In this document: positions 9,858 to 19,067 of the stretch, piece after piece
How the letters are laid out: each line of letters begins with the position of its first letter
How positions within the stretch are numbered: the first letter of the stretch is position 1
Assembly (NCBI GenBank): GCA_018666775.1
Contig: JABIXC010000008.1
Coordinates: 48,544 to 112,543 of the forward strand
Direction: 5' to 3'
Length of the DNA stretch: 64,000 nucleotides
Origin: Rhodospirillales bacterium
GTDB lineage: Bacteria > Pseudomonadota > Alphaproteobacteria > SMXQ01
Translations under genes and position numbers: made by a program
Notes under the pieces: generated by a model
The model's input: the letters and a program-made list of their open reading frames with translations, nothing else
Told to the model about the DNA's origin: nothing
Databases searched by the model: none

Positions 9858-9917
9858 GCTGTCTGGTTGGAAGCAGGCTGGCAACAGCGTTGCGGCCCTG
9901 TTTTTGGATGGCCATCA

Positions 9918-11051
9918 ATGAACGATAAAATCCAGCAATTTCTCGCCTCGCAAAATCCGGAAACACCGTGTCTGGTTGTCGATGTGGATAGGGTTGTCGA
10001 TCATTATGCAAGCTTGCGCCAGAACCTTCCGGGGGCTGAAATTTTCTATGCCATGAAGGCAAACCCGGCGCCTGAAATCATCCGGGCCTTGATGGATGAA
10101 GGGGCCAGTTTCGACGTTGCCAGCATTTATGAAATTAGACAGTTGATGGCCCTTGAAAAAGGGGTTCATGAACGGATTTCTTTCGGCAATACCATCAAAA
10201 AAGAAGGCGATATCGCTGAAGCCTTTGCCCATGGCATTCGTTTGTTTGCCTTTGACAGCATAGAGGAATTGCAAAAACTGTCCCGCGCTGCCCCCGGTTC
10301 AAAGGTGTATTGCCGGCTGCTTATGACCAATGCGGGGGCGCAATGGCCGACGTCGCGAAAATTTGGCTGTGATGTCGAAATGGCCCGTGACCTTTTGATC
10401 AAGGCCCAAAAATTGGGGCTTGATCCATATGGCGTCTCCTTTCATGTGGGCTCGCAACAGACCGATGTTCGCCAATGGGATATCGCCCTTGGGGAGGTTC
10501 ATCAGTTGTTTGTCGAACTGGAACAAGCAGGGGTGAGACTTTCCATGCTCAATCTAGGGGGCGGGATGCCAATCCGTTACCGCGAAGATGTCGTGGACGA
10601 GGTGGAAAGTTGTGCTGCCATTCGGCATGCGCTTGAGCATCATTTTGGCGACCATAACCTGCGTATCTGGGTGGAGCCGGGGCGTTCTATTGTTGGGGAT
10701 GCGGGTGTTATCGAGACAGAAGTGGTGCTGATATCAAAGAAAAGCGCCGATGATGAACGCCGCTGGGTTTATCTCGATATTGGCAAATTTGGCGGTCTGC
10801 CCGAAACCATGGGTGAATGTATCCGCTATTCAATTGAAACCGATCATGATGATGGTTTCAAGGGGCCGGTGGTGATTGCTGGGCCAACCTGTGATGAGGT
10901 GGATATTCTTTATGATCAGGCAGGGTATCTTTTGCCCCTTGATCTTAAAATCGGTGATCGGGTTCGTATTCTTGCAACGGGTGCTTATACTGCGACCTAT
11001 AGTTCGGTGGGCTTCAATGGGTTTCCACCGTTGAAGGCATATTATATTTAG
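9918..11051 (+). CDS. Ornithine decarboxylase-type, fold III PLP decarboxylase
   Basis: A 377-residue PLP enzyme of the alanine-racemase-fold decarboxylases, most like alphaproteobacterial ornithine (or ornithine/lysine) decarboxylase, which makes putrescine. The PLP Lys is in FYAMKANP (K47). SFHVGSQQTD, NLGGGMPIRY and WVEPGRSIVGDAG are cofactor-contact motifs. PTCDEVDIL (Cys near 325) supplies the catalytic Cys from the partner subunit. The start at 9918 (MNDKIQQFLAS) follows GGATGG; an in-frame ATG at 9867 would add a non-conserved stretch. Diaminopimelate decarboxylase is an alternative, but the CDEVD motif and short length favour ODC. Confidence 0.85.
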   Translation: MNDKIQQFLASQNPETPCLVVDVDRVVDHYASLRQNLPGAEIFYAMKANPAPEIIRALMDEGASFDVASIYEIRQLMALEKGVHERISFGNTIKKEGDIAEAFAHGIRLFAFDSIEELQKLSRAAPGSKVYCRLLMTNAGAQWPTSRKFGCDVEMARDLLIKAQKLGLDPYGVSFHVGSQQTDVRQWDIALGEVHQLFVELEQAGVRLSMLNLGGGMPIRYREDVVDEVESCAAIRHALEHHFGDHNLRIWVEPGRSIVGDAGVIETEVVLISKKSADDERRWVYLDIGKFGGLPETMGECIRYSIETDHDDGFKGPVVIAGPTCDEVDILYDQAGYLLPLDLKIGDRVRILATGAYTATYSSVGFNGFPPLKAYYI

Positions 11052-11092
11052 TTTGAACCATGTGCCCTGATGTTATGGGCAGGGAGAAAAAA

Positions 11093-11737
11093 ATGAAGCT
11101 TTATGATTACTTTCGATCCTCGGCAAGTTTCCGGGTGCGGATTGGCTTGAATCTCAAAGGCATTGAGGTAGAGCGGGCCACCATCCATCTGACCCGCGAT
11201 GGCGGTGAACAGTTTTCTGAAGCGTTTACCCAGCTTAATCATCAGCAACTGGTTCCGGTTCTGACCGATGGCGATGTGGTGTTGACCCAATCGCTGGCAA
11301 TCCTTGAATACCTGGATGAAACCCAGCCTGAACCCCCTTTGTTGCCCGTTTCTCCGGCGGACCGGGCCAGGGTTCGTGGGTTGGCTCAAATCATTTCCTG
11401 TGACACCCACCCCGTGAACAATTTGCGCATCTTAAATTATTTGAAAACCAAAATGGACCAGCCCGATGATGACCGCAATGCGTGGTACCGCCATTGGGTC
11501 GATCTTGGCCTGTCGACCTTTGAAAATCAGTTGGTGGAAAATGCTGCGACTGGAAAATTCTGTCATGGTGATCTGCCGGGGCTTGCCGATATTTGTCTGG
11601 TGCCCCAAATTTTCAATGCAAAGCGGCTGAAATGCCCCTTGGACGGATTTCCGGTGCTCATGAAAATATTTGAAACCTGCATGGAACACCCCGCCTTTGA
11701 TGCGGCCCAACCGTCCAATCAGCCAGACGCCGAATAG
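11093..11737 (+). CDS. maiA: Maleylacetoacetate isomerase (zeta-class GST)
   Basis: A glutathione-dependent cis-trans isomerase converting maleylacetoacetate to fumarylacetoacetate in tyrosine/homogentisate breakdown. From the ATG at 11093 (GGGAGAAAAAA upstream) the protein has 214 residues. The zeta-class active-site motif is YDYFRSSASFRVRIGLNLKG, with the SSxxxR(V/I)RI core at about 8-16. The C-terminal helical domain has ISCDTHPVNNLRIL and DLPGLADICLVPQIFNA. No other homogentisate-pathway genes are adjacent. The gene ends 2 bp before the convergent M48 protease stop. Confidence 0.9.
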   Translation: MKLYDYFRSSASFRVRIGLNLKGIEVERATIHLTRDGGEQFSEAFTQLNHQQLVPVLTDGDVVLTQSLAILEYLDETQPEPPLLPVSPADRARVRGLAQIISCDTHPVNNLRILNYLKTKMDQPDDDRNAWYRHWVDLGLSTFENQLVENAATGKFCHGDLPGLADICLVPQIFNAKRLKCPLDGFPVLMKIFETCMEHPAFDAAQPSNQPDAE

Positions 11738-11739
11738 AC

Positions 11740-13092
11740 TTAATTGGCACCCATCGTGCGAAGGGTTCGTTTGATGTCCTGGGCCCTGACCCATCCCGCC
11801 GATCCCTTGACCAATTTTTTTTCTGCACGCCAAATATGATAGCGGGCATCCTTTGGGTGGCCACGGATCAGGGCGGCTTCGGCAAGGGCAAGGGCAGCGA
11901 ACCCCAATTGGCCGTTCCGGCCATAGGCGACGGCCAGTTGGCTCCAGGCAAAGGCGGAATTGGGGTTAGCCTGGGTCGTGAGCAAAAGATTGCTAATCGC
12001 TTTTTTGACCAATGCCGCGTCGTTGCTTTCTAATTGTGCCCGGGCCAGCCCAATGCGGATCAGGGGGGCATTGGGACTAATCTGGATGGCTTTGGTGTAC
12101 GGGACGATGGAGTCACGTATGCGCCCGGTTTCAAAAAGCATTTGCCCCTTCATTTCATAAAAATAGGGGTTTTTGGGTTCGGCCTTGATCAGCCCATCTA
12201 TCAGGGGAATCCCCTGTTTAAGGTCCGCCAGACGATAATAGGCGATGGCCCGGGCATAGCGTGCGGCAATGGCGGAATCAGTTTTTTTGTAGCGGGCGAA
12301 GGTCTGGTGCACTGGTTTGATAAAGGCGAACAATTTTGCCTGCATTCGTTTGAATTTTTTTGCGTGTTCAGGCGGCGGCGGTGTCCGGGTGTAGCGGGAT
12401 TTTTTGAGATGGCTATCCACATGCCGCATACGGTTTCGGGTTATGGGATGGGTTCGGACATAGGCATCTTGCCGGGTGCTGGCCAAAAGTTCCTGATCTT
12501 CGATGGCACCAAAGAACGAACGCATTCCCAAAGCCGATTGTCCGGTGCGGTCCAGCAGTTCCAGCCCAGCCTGATCAGCCGCCGATTCCTGTGCCCTGGA
12601 ATAATTGAGCAATGATCCAACCGCCAGGCCTTGGCCCCCTTGGGCAACCGCCATGCCCGCACCTGCGTTGCCACTGGCAATGGCTGTCACAACGCCTAGA
12701 ACCGTTGCCAGCATAGCTGCGGTGTTACCGGTTTCTATCTGTTTGGAAAACCGGACAAGGTGGCCACCTGATATATGGCCGGTTTCATGGGCCAACACCC
12801 CAATGAGCTGGTTTGCGTCTTTAACGCGCATCAATAGACCGCTATGAATGAATAAGTTCATCCCACCAGCGACAAAAGCATTGAGGGCGGGGTCGGAAAT
12901 GATAAAAAGGTCTATGTCAGAACTTCGAAGTCCTGCCGCTTCAAAGAGTGGCGTGCTAAAGTGACGGATGGTATTTTCTATCTCTGTGTCCCGAATTAAA
13001 TTCGCTGCTGCCACATGTCGCCATGTGGGCAGCAGAAACATAAAGGCAAGCGCCAGTATGATTATGGCCCGAATTCGTATGCATTTTAACAT
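11740..13092 (-). CDS. Exported M48 metalloprotease with TPR repeats (BepA/YfgC-like)
   Basis: A periplasmic zinc protease. From ATG at 13092 it is 450 residues: a signal peptide (MLKCIRIRAIIILALAFMFL... ending HVAAA), an M48 domain with the zinc motif HETGH in LIGVLAHETGHISGGH, and a downstream Glu in ESAADQAGLELLD. A C-terminal half of tetratricopeptide-like helices follows (PKNPYFYEMKGQMLFETGRI and others). BepA homologues help assemble LptD and degrade stalled outer-membrane proteins. In-frame starts exist further upstream, to 13215, but they would run into the divergent gene. Start codons of the two divergent genes lie within a palindrome. Confidence 0.88.
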   Translation of the reverse strand: MLKCIRIRAIIILALAFMFLLPTWRHVAAANLIRDTEIENTIRHFSTPLFEAAGLRSSDIDLFIISDPALNAFVAGGMNLFIHSGLLMRVKDANQLIGVLAHETGHISGGHLVRFSKQIETGNTAAMLATVLGVVTAIASGNAGAGMAVAQGGQGLAVGSLLNYSRAQESAADQAGLELLDRTGQSALGMRSFFGAIEDQELLASTRQDAYVRTHPITRNRMRHVDSHLKKSRYTRTPPPPEHAKKFKRMQAKLFAFIKPVHQTFARYKKTDSAIAARYARAIAYYRLADLKQGIPLIDGLIKAEPKNPYFYEMKGQMLFETGRIRDSIVPYTKAIQISPNAPLIRIGLARAQLESNDAALVKKAISNLLLTTQANPNSAFAWSQLAVAYGRNGQLGFAALALAEAALIRGHPKDARYHIWRAEKKLVKGSAGWVRAQDIKRTLRTMGAN

Positions 13093-13098
13093 GTTAAA
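13085..13098. promoter_or_regulatory. 14-bp palindrome holding start codons on both strands
   Basis: TTTAACATGTTAAA is a perfect palindrome. Its central CATG gives an ATG on the minus strand (start of the M48 protease) and an ATG on the plus strand in frame with the gamma-glutamyltransferase-like gene; both would begin Met-Leu-Lys. Neither has a strong ribosome site. It could be an operator, but that is only inference. Confidence 0.4.
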
Positions 13099-13108
13099 GC
13101 TCAAATCC

Positions 13109-14731
13109 ATGCCTAGACATACCATAAAACAAGCCACAGGCACTACCGGACGCTTTGCAAACGTCTTGCCAGTGCTTGTGTTGGTATCGTTGCTGCTTGC
13201 GGGTTGTGATTCCATGGTGATCTTTAAAAGAGAGGCAAGAGACTATGTTGCCGGTTTTGCGGGTGGCGTTGCCGGGGATGAACCTTCGGCAGTGCTGGTT
13301 GCGCAGAAAATCCTTAAAGGTGAGGGCAGTGCGGCAGATGCCGCGATCGCGGCTTACTTTGCCATGTCGGTGACTTTGCCATCAGCGGCATCCCTTGGTG
13401 GTGGGGGGGCATGTTTGGTCATTGATCGTGAAAAAAATAAAGTGGAAAGTCTGACTTTTATGGCCGGCGGCATGGATGGAAACCGCCCTGTTGTGCCTGC
13501 TAACGTTCGGGCCATGTATGCACTTCATGCAAAATATGGCCAATTGCCATGGCGTCAATTGGTTGCTCCTGCTGAAAACATGGCCCGGTTTGGTGCCCCT
13601 GTTTCCAGAGCATTCGCGCGTGATCTTGTCGCGGCCCAGGGCCATATAACGCCATCTTCGGATATGGGACGCACCTTTGCCAATCGCCAGGGCAGGCTGG
13701 TTCGTGAAGGCGACAATCTTCGCCAGCTTGATCTGGCCGCAACGCTCAGCATCATTCGTGGCCGCCCCGCTGCATTTTTCAGTGGCCCCGGAAAACAACG
13801 CATTATCCGGGCCTATGGTGCGGCAGGCATGCCCATTTCAAGCGCCGATGTTGATCGTGCCCGCCCGGTCTGGAAGGCCCCCATCACGGTTCGTCGTGGT
13901 AATCAGGCAGCAGATTTTCTACCGACCCCTGCAGGGCTAGTTGGTGCGCAGGCATGGGCCATGATGTACAGGGATGGTGCCTGGAAAAGTGCAAATAATC
14001 GCGAAAAGCCTCATTTAATTGCTGAGGTGTCGCGGCGTTCCATGGCCGGTGCAGGGCGGTGGCTTCATTCCCCAGCAGAGCTTGAAAAGGCAGCGCCATC
14101 GGTGGTTTCTGAAAAACGAACCGAGGCATTGATGGCCAGTTTCGATTCTGGTCGTAAAACCAAATTTGCAATCCCTGAAGGTGGGGGGCACCCAGCACCG
14201 GTAGACCAAGGTGGCGCCAGTGTCATTGCTGCAGACCAGTTTGGCCAAGCCGTTGCGTGCAGTTTTACCATGAATGGTCTTATGGGCTCGGTGCGCATCG
14301 CGCCTAAAACGGGCATCATTATTGCTGCACGACCTGATCCGGCAATGCGGGGCATGTCTTCGGGTTCGCTTATGGTGTTGCGCTATGATGATCAGAATCA
14401 GCTGGAATTTATGGCTTCTGCCACCGGAGGTGCTGCAGCCCCGATTACCATGGTGACCGTGGCCCTTCGGGCAATGCTTGATAAACAGAATTTGGAGAAG
14501 GCATCAAGGGCCCCACGACTATTTGCGCCCATGATCCCAGACCAGGTGTTGATGGAATCTGGCAATAGGGGGCTGGCTAAAACGCTTGAGAATGCTGGCC
14601 ACCGTGTTGCCCCGGTTTCAGCGATGATCCGTCTTAATGGGTTCTTCTGTCCAGCCGGGTTCGATGGCCATCGGTCTCGGTGCGAATTGCGCACCGATCG
14701 CCGGGGCTTCGGGTTCGCCAGCCAGTTATAA
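13109..14731 (+). CDS. Gamma-glutamyltransferase-like lipoprotein lacking the catalytic Thr
   Basis: A 540-residue member of the gamma-glutamyltransferase family with an N-terminal lipoprotein signal (VLVSLLLAGCDS). The large-subunit part is recognisable (GSAADAAIAAYFAMSV, SLGGGGACLVIDRE). At the autoprocessing site, where active enzymes have TTHxSVVD, it reads QGGASVIAAD (residues 367-376). The nucleophilic Thr is therefore Gln, and no TTH occurs nearby, so self-cleavage and transfer activity are doubtful. The downstream ATGGAAAPI loop is kept. ATG 13109 gives the cleanest lipoprotein signal; in-frame ATGs at 13091 and earlier exist, none with a good ribosome site. The next gene starts 4 bp after the stop. 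Confidence 0.82.
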   Translation: MPRHTIKQATGTTGRFANVLPVLVLVSLLLAGCDSMVIFKREARDYVAGFAGGVAGDEPSAVLVAQKILKGEGSAADAAIAAYFAMSVTLPSAASLGGGGACLVIDREKNKVESLTFMAGGMDGNRPVVPANVRAMYALHAKYGQLPWRQLVAPAENMARFGAPVSRAFARDLVAAQGHITPSSDMGRTFANRQGRLVREGDNLRQLDLAATLSIIRGRPAAFFSGPGKQRIIRAYGAAGMPISSADVDRARPVWKAPITVRRGNQAADFLPTPAGLVGAQAWAMMYRDGAWKSANNREKPHLIAEVSRRSMAGAGRWLHSPAELEKAAPSVVSEKRTEALMASFDSGRKTKFAIPEGGGHPAPVDQGGASVIAADQFGQAVACSFTMNGLMGSVRIAPKTGIIIAARPDPAMRGMSSGSLMVLRYDDQNQLEFMASATGGAAAPITMVTVALRAMLDKQNLEKASRAPRLFAPMIPDQVLMESGNRGLAKTLENAGHRVAPVSAMIRLNGFFCPAGFDGHRSRCELRTDRRGFGFASQL

Positions 14732-14735
14732 CGCC

Positions 14736-15890
14736 ATGGCCATCAAGGTATCAGCGCGCGGGTCCATCCCACCCTTTATCGTCATGGATGTCATGCGGGC
14801 GGCCAATGACCGTGCGGCAAAAGGCCATGATGTTGTGCATCTGGAGGTCGGCCAGCCATCCACAAGCGCGCCAGGCGCCGTTAAATCTCTGGCAAAGTCC
14901 GCCCTGGATTCGGAAAACCTGGGCTACACAGAGGCATTCGGTTTGCCCGCCCTGCGTGCGCGCGTCGCCGCTTATTACCGGGAAATTTATGACACGGATA
15001 TTGATGCTTCAAAGATCGCCATGACCACGGGGTCGTCGGGGGCATTTGTTCTGGCTTTTCTGGCAGCATTTGATGCAGGGGACCGGGTTGCTTTTGCTGC
15101 ACCGGGATATCCCGGTTATCGCAACATTTTAACGGCCCTCGATATTGACCCCGTGGCGATTCCAGTTGGGCACGCGCAAGGCTTTCAGATTAGCGTAGAG
15201 CATTTGGAACGCCTTGAGACACCGATAGATGGCTTGATTTTGGCAAGCCCCGCCAATCCCACCGGGGCGATGATTGATCCCGCGATGCTGAAACAGATTG
15301 CCAATTGGTGTGCCGCTAACGGCGTGCGGTTGGTTTCTGATGAGATTTATCATGGGATTACCTATGGCGCGGTAGCTGAGACCATGGCTGAAATTAATCC
15401 TGATGCGATTGTGATCAACAGCCTGTCAAAATATTTTTCAATGACCGGCTGGCGGTTGGGGTGGATGATTGTGCCTGATGATCTCATCCGGACGGTTGAA
15501 TGTTTGGCGCAGAATTTGTTTATTTCACCGCCAACCCTTTCCCAACACGCAGCATTGGCTGTGTTTGATTCCAGGGAAGAACTTGATGCCAATGTGGCAC
15601 GCTATGCCGATAACAGAAAAATCCTGCTTGATGGCTTGCCCCAATGCGGCTTTGGACCTTTTGCGCCCGCAGATGGTGCCTTTTATGTTTATGCAGGCAT
15701 TGGAGACCAGGGGTCGGACAGCGCTGAGCTTTGCCGACGAATGCTGGAAGAAACGGGCGTCGCAACGACACCCGGCAAGGATTTTGACCTTGAGGATGGC
15801 CACCGGTTTGTCCGGTTTTCTTATGCCGGATCAAGGGATGAAATGCGCGAAGCCATTGCCCGACTAAAGGCATGGAACCAGAAACCCTAA
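14736..15890 (+). CDS. Fold type I PLP aminotransferase (class I/II)
   Basis: A 384-residue cytosolic aminotransferase with start MAIKVSARGSIPPFIVMDVM at 14736, 4 bp after the preceding stop. The PLP Lys is in NSLSKYFSMTGWRLGW (K232), the Asp of LVSDEIYHGI contacts the pyridine nitrogen, and ANPTGAM is the Asn-Pro motif. RFVRFSYAGS near the end holds the carboxylate-binding Arg. It resembles the broad aspartate/alanine/valine-type transaminases, and its substrate cannot be told from sequence. Pairing with a gamma-glutamyltransferase-like protein may hint at peptide or amino-acid recycling. It converges on rne with 9 bp between stops. Confidence 0.85.
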   Translation: MAIKVSARGSIPPFIVMDVMRAANDRAAKGHDVVHLEVGQPSTSAPGAVKSLAKSALDSENLGYTEAFGLPALRARVAAYYREIYDTDIDASKIAMTTGSSGAFVLAFLAAFDAGDRVAFAAPGYPGYRNILTALDIDPVAIPVGHAQGFQISVEHLERLETPIDGLILASPANPTGAMIDPAMLKQIANWCAANGVRLVSDEIYHGITYGAVAETMAEINPDAIVINSLSKYFSMTGWRLGWMIVPDDLIRTVECLAQNLFISPPTLSQHAALAVFDSREELDANVARYADNRKILLDGLPQCGFGPFAPADGAFYVYAGIGDQGSDSAELCRRMLEETGVATTPGKDFDLEDGHRFVRFSYAGSRDEMREAIARLKAWNQKP

Positions 15891-15899
15891 AGGCTTAAA

Positions 15900-18602
15900 T
15901 CAGCCGCGAGACCACCATCCCCGGCGTTTCGGGGCATCGGGTGCTTCAGGTGCAGCGTCGGTGCTGGGTTCAGCGCTCACTGTGGTGGGTTCTGTGGCGG
16001 CCTCTGTGGGCTGAGCCTTATCGGCTTTCTTTGCCCGGGGCTTTCGGGTTGTTTTTTTGGCAGGCTTTGCTTCGGCCTTGGTCGATTTGGCATCCGCATC
16101 TGTTGCCTTATCAGCAGATTTATCAGCAGCCTTTGTCGCCCGTTTTCTAGGCGCCCGTTTTTTGGGCGCGGGCTTTTCAGCGGGCTCACTACTGGCATCT
16201 GGGCTGGCATCAGCACTGGCCTCTTCAGGCTTTGCTTTTGCCCGGCTTCTGCGGGGGCGAGGTTTTGGTTTCTCAGCCGGTGTCGCTGCTTCAGAAGGTG
16301 TTCCCCCTGAGGCATCGGCACTTGCTTCTGTGCTGCTGGCCTCTGGCGCTGGCTGTGATGTCTCTGGCGTTGGCGCAGGCGTGCTAGTGCTGGGTGCATC
16401 GGTCGACACAGGTGATGTCTCTGCTGATTGCGCTGCGTCATTGGTTGTTTCGCCATCAACGCCCGTTTGTTCCGTTGGCTTGCGGTTGTGACGGCGACCA
16501 CCGCGTCTTCCGCGTCTGCGGCGCTTGGGCTTTTCAGACTGGGTTTCGTCACCATCAGTTGTCGGTGTGGCAGTTGTCGGTGTGGATTGGTCTTGGGTAT
16601 TGGGCTCACCTGAAACTGGCGGTTGTGTTGTTTCCGATGCTGTGCCCTGATCGGCATTTCTCTGATTTGTGTCTTCATCATTTCTGCCGCCCCGCCTGCG
16701 TCGAGGGCGCCGCGCACGCTTGGGTCTGTCTTCTGTCTTTGCAGCCCCATTGGCCCCATTGGCCCCATTGGCGCCACTGCTGCTATTGCTGTTCCCGCCG
16801 TTGCTGGATGTGGCAATGGTTTCTGTGATGGTGGCGTCTGTGTTGTCGCCAGCACTGACCACGCGTTCAAGTTTGAAATTGGGCGCAATCAATGTGTCAT
16901 CGCCCGAAACCATGATGCGGAAATCATAACGCGCTTCGATATCAGCGACCATGGGCCGCTTTTGATTAAGGATATAAAGGGCAATGGCCGTGGGCACAGA
17001 GATGTGAATTTGGCTGGAACGACGGCGAATGCCTTCTTCTTCTACCGTGCGCAAAACATGCAAGGCGGCTGATTCTGTTGAACGGATTAAGCCTGACCCA
17101 TCGCAATGGGGACAATGTTCCGTGCTGGCCTCTAGCAAACTTGGGCGTAGCCGTTGACGGCTGAGTTCCAGCAATCCAAAGGGGCTGATGCGGCCGATTT
17201 GGATGCGTGCACGATCGGCACGCATGGATTCTTTCAAGCGGCGCTCAACGGTATGTTGGTTTCGATTTTCCGACATGTCGATGAAATCGATAACGATCAG
17301 GCCGGCAAGGTCACGTAGCTTGAGTTGGCGTGCAATTTCTTCTGCCGCCTCAAGGTTCGTCTTGTAGGCCGTTTCTTCAATGTTGCGTTCTTTCGTGGCT
17401 CGACCGGAATTGACATCAATAGAGACAAGCGCCTCCGTGGGGTTGATGACAATATAGCCCCCTGATTTAAGCCGCACATTGGTTGAGTGCATGGAATCAA
17501 GTTGCGCTTCCACCTGATAGCGGTGGTAGAGCGGAATGGCAGGGTCTTTGTATTGCTGGACCTTCTTGGCATGGCTGGGCATCAGCATGCGCATGAATTC
17601 CTTGGCTGACTTATAGCCTTCTTCGCCTTCCACCATCACTTCGGTGATATCCTTGTCGTAAAGGTCGCGGATGGAACGTTTGATCAGGTTGCCCTCTTCA
17701 TAGACCATGGTGGGGGCAATGGATTTCAGCGTTAATTCGCGGACTTGATCCCAGGTTCTGATCAGGTAGTCGAAGTCGCGGCGAATTTCGGGCTTTGATC
17801 GTTCAATTGCTGCGGTGCGCAGAATGGCCGCGACGCCGTCAGGAATATTGAAATCAGCAATAAAGCCCTTCAGCCGCTTGCGGTCCTTGATGTTGGTAAT
17901 TTTGCGCGAAATGCCGCCGCCCTTGGTGGTGTTGGGCATCAAGACGCAATAACGCCCAGCCAATGACAGGTAGGTGGTCAGCGCTGCGCCCTTGTTGCCG
18001 CGTTCTTCCTTGACCACCTGGATCAAAAGAATCTGGCGACGTTTGATGACTTCCTGAATGTTGTAGCGTTGGCGCCGGGGGCGGCTACGGTTGCGTTCTA
18101 CCGCTTCGGCTTCGACATCGTTTTCGTCTCCGCCACCCACTTCTTCCAGGTTCGCACCATCAGGGGCTTTTTCATTCTTTGGCGCATCATTGTCTGCGTC
18201 ACCCTCAGCAGTTTCGGCACCGTCTTCTTGATCGGTTTTGTCGTCTTTGTCTGTGGCGTCTTCATCTTTGGACCCGGAAATTGCTTCTTCCGTTTCCTCG
18301 GCACTCGCGGCGGCGAATTCTGCTTCTTCCTTAAGAAGGGCTTGGCGATCTGCAATAGGGATTTGATAATAATCGGGATGAATTTCGCTGAAGGCAAGAA
18401 ACCCGTGCCGGTTGCCGCCATAATCGACGAACGCCGCCTGTAGCGACGGTTCAACCCGGGTTACTTTGGCAAGATAGATGTTGCCTTTAACCTGTTTTTT
18501 GGTCGAGGTTTCAAAATCAAATTCATCGAGGCGATTGCCATTAAGTACGACGACGCGGGTTTCTTCCGCGTGTGTGGTGTCGATCAACATGCGCTTGGTC
18601 AT
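15900..18602 (-). CDS. rne: Ribonuclease E/G family endoribonuclease (RNase E)
   Basis: A 900-residue endoribonuclease, the scaffold of the RNA degradosome. The N-terminal catalytic part has the S1 domain (QAAFVDYGGNRHGFLAFSEI), interrupted by a highly acidic insertion at about residues 90-170 and resuming at LIQVVKEERGNKGA. The DNase I-like site has the catalytic Asp motifs SIDVNSGR and IVIDFIDM. The zinc-link CPHCDGSG lies near residue 494. From about 600 the protein is a low-complexity tail rich in Ala, Pro, Thr, Lys and Arg, ending RRGWWSRG, typical of alphaproteobacteria. The tail contains short tandem repeats. A 465-bp gap lies upstream, consistent with a long regulated leader. Confidence 0.93.
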   Translation of the reverse strand: MTKRMLIDTTHAEETRVVVLNGNRLDEFDFETSTKKQVKGNIYLAKVTRVEPSLQAAFVDYGGNRHGFLAFSEIHPDYYQIPIADRQALLKEEAEFAAASAEETEEAISGSKDEDATDKDDKTDQEDGAETAEGDADNDAPKNEKAPDGANLEEVGGGDENDVEAEAVERNRSRPRRQRYNIQEVIKRRQILLIQVVKEERGNKGAALTTYLSLAGRYCVLMPNTTKGGGISRKITNIKDRKRLKGFIADFNIPDGVAAILRTAAIERSKPEIRRDFDYLIRTWDQVRELTLKSIAPTMVYEEGNLIKRSIRDLYDKDITEVMVEGEEGYKSAKEFMRMLMPSHAKKVQQYKDPAIPLYHRYQVEAQLDSMHSTNVRLKSGGYIVINPTEALVSIDVNSGRATKERNIEETAYKTNLEAAEEIARQLKLRDLAGLIVIDFIDMSENRNQHTVERRLKESMRADRARIQIGRISPFGLLELSRQRLRPSLLEASTEHCPHCDGSGLIRSTESAALHVLRTVEEEGIRRRSSQIHISVPTAIALYILNQKRPMVADIEARYDFRIMVSGDDTLIAPNFKLERVVSAGDNTDATITETIATSSNGGNSNSSSGANGANGANGAAKTEDRPKRARRPRRRRGGRNDEDTNQRNADQGTASETTQPPVSGEPNTQDQSTPTTATPTTDGDETQSEKPKRRRRGRRGGRRHNRKPTEQTGVDGETTNDAAQSAETSPVSTDAPSTSTPAPTPETSQPAPEASSTEASADASGGTPSEAATPAEKPKPRPRRSRAKAKPEEASADASPDASSEPAEKPAPKKRAPRKRATKAADKSADKATDADAKSTKAEAKPAKKTTRKPRAKKADKAQPTEAATEPTTVSAEPSTDAAPEAPDAPKRRGWWSRG

Positions 18603-19067
18603 GTTTATATCTCCTGAGCACCGCTGCCTTGCTTGGGGATACCCAAGCGGCGCGTGCTTTTATGTCCGTGAAGCCGTTTGGCCATATCTCAACCCAAATA
18701 CGGGGAGGGGGTCTGGCATATCTCACAAAGCCTGAAATGTGGTTGTGAGATCGGCTTCAATCCAAAATTATCCCTCCATTCCGTCTGAGCGCACCAGAAA
18801 CCGTTTTCCCCCGGCCGATGTAAAAATGCCGGGATGCTTCGTGCTGCGCCGCCGTTGGGTCTGATGAAAATCGGACCTTTGAGCCGACCAGAGGGTCTTC
18901 TAACGCCTTCAACATAGTTACTTGCGAACGGTTCTACAATCATATTGTTTTAACCATGGTGCATCAAAGGCTTGCGGGGGGGCGTGCTGGATATTTTTGA
19001 CCATAATGGCTGTATTTTATGGTGATGGTGCAGTATATGTTGTGGTGATTTTAGGGATTGCTACAAG
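18603..19067. other. Intergenic region between rne and amiC
   Basis: A 465-bp divergent gap. The half next to rne is G/C-rich with several short inverted repeats on the minus strand and could be a structured RNase E leader, since many rne genes are autoregulated through a long 5' UTR; no known element is recognised. On the plus side, TTGACC near 18996 is a possible -35 for amiC with no clear -10. No gene is apparent; small open frames here have no recognisable features. Confidence 0.4.

Noticed and set aside
15977..16888. Long open frames within rne on both strands
   Set aside because: They mirror the low-complexity Ala/Pro/Lys-rich coding sequence of the RNase E tail and lack any domain.
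18689..18943. Small ORF upstream of rne on the minus strand
   Set aside because: 84 residues with no recognisable features in a G/C-rich leader; more likely untranslated region.
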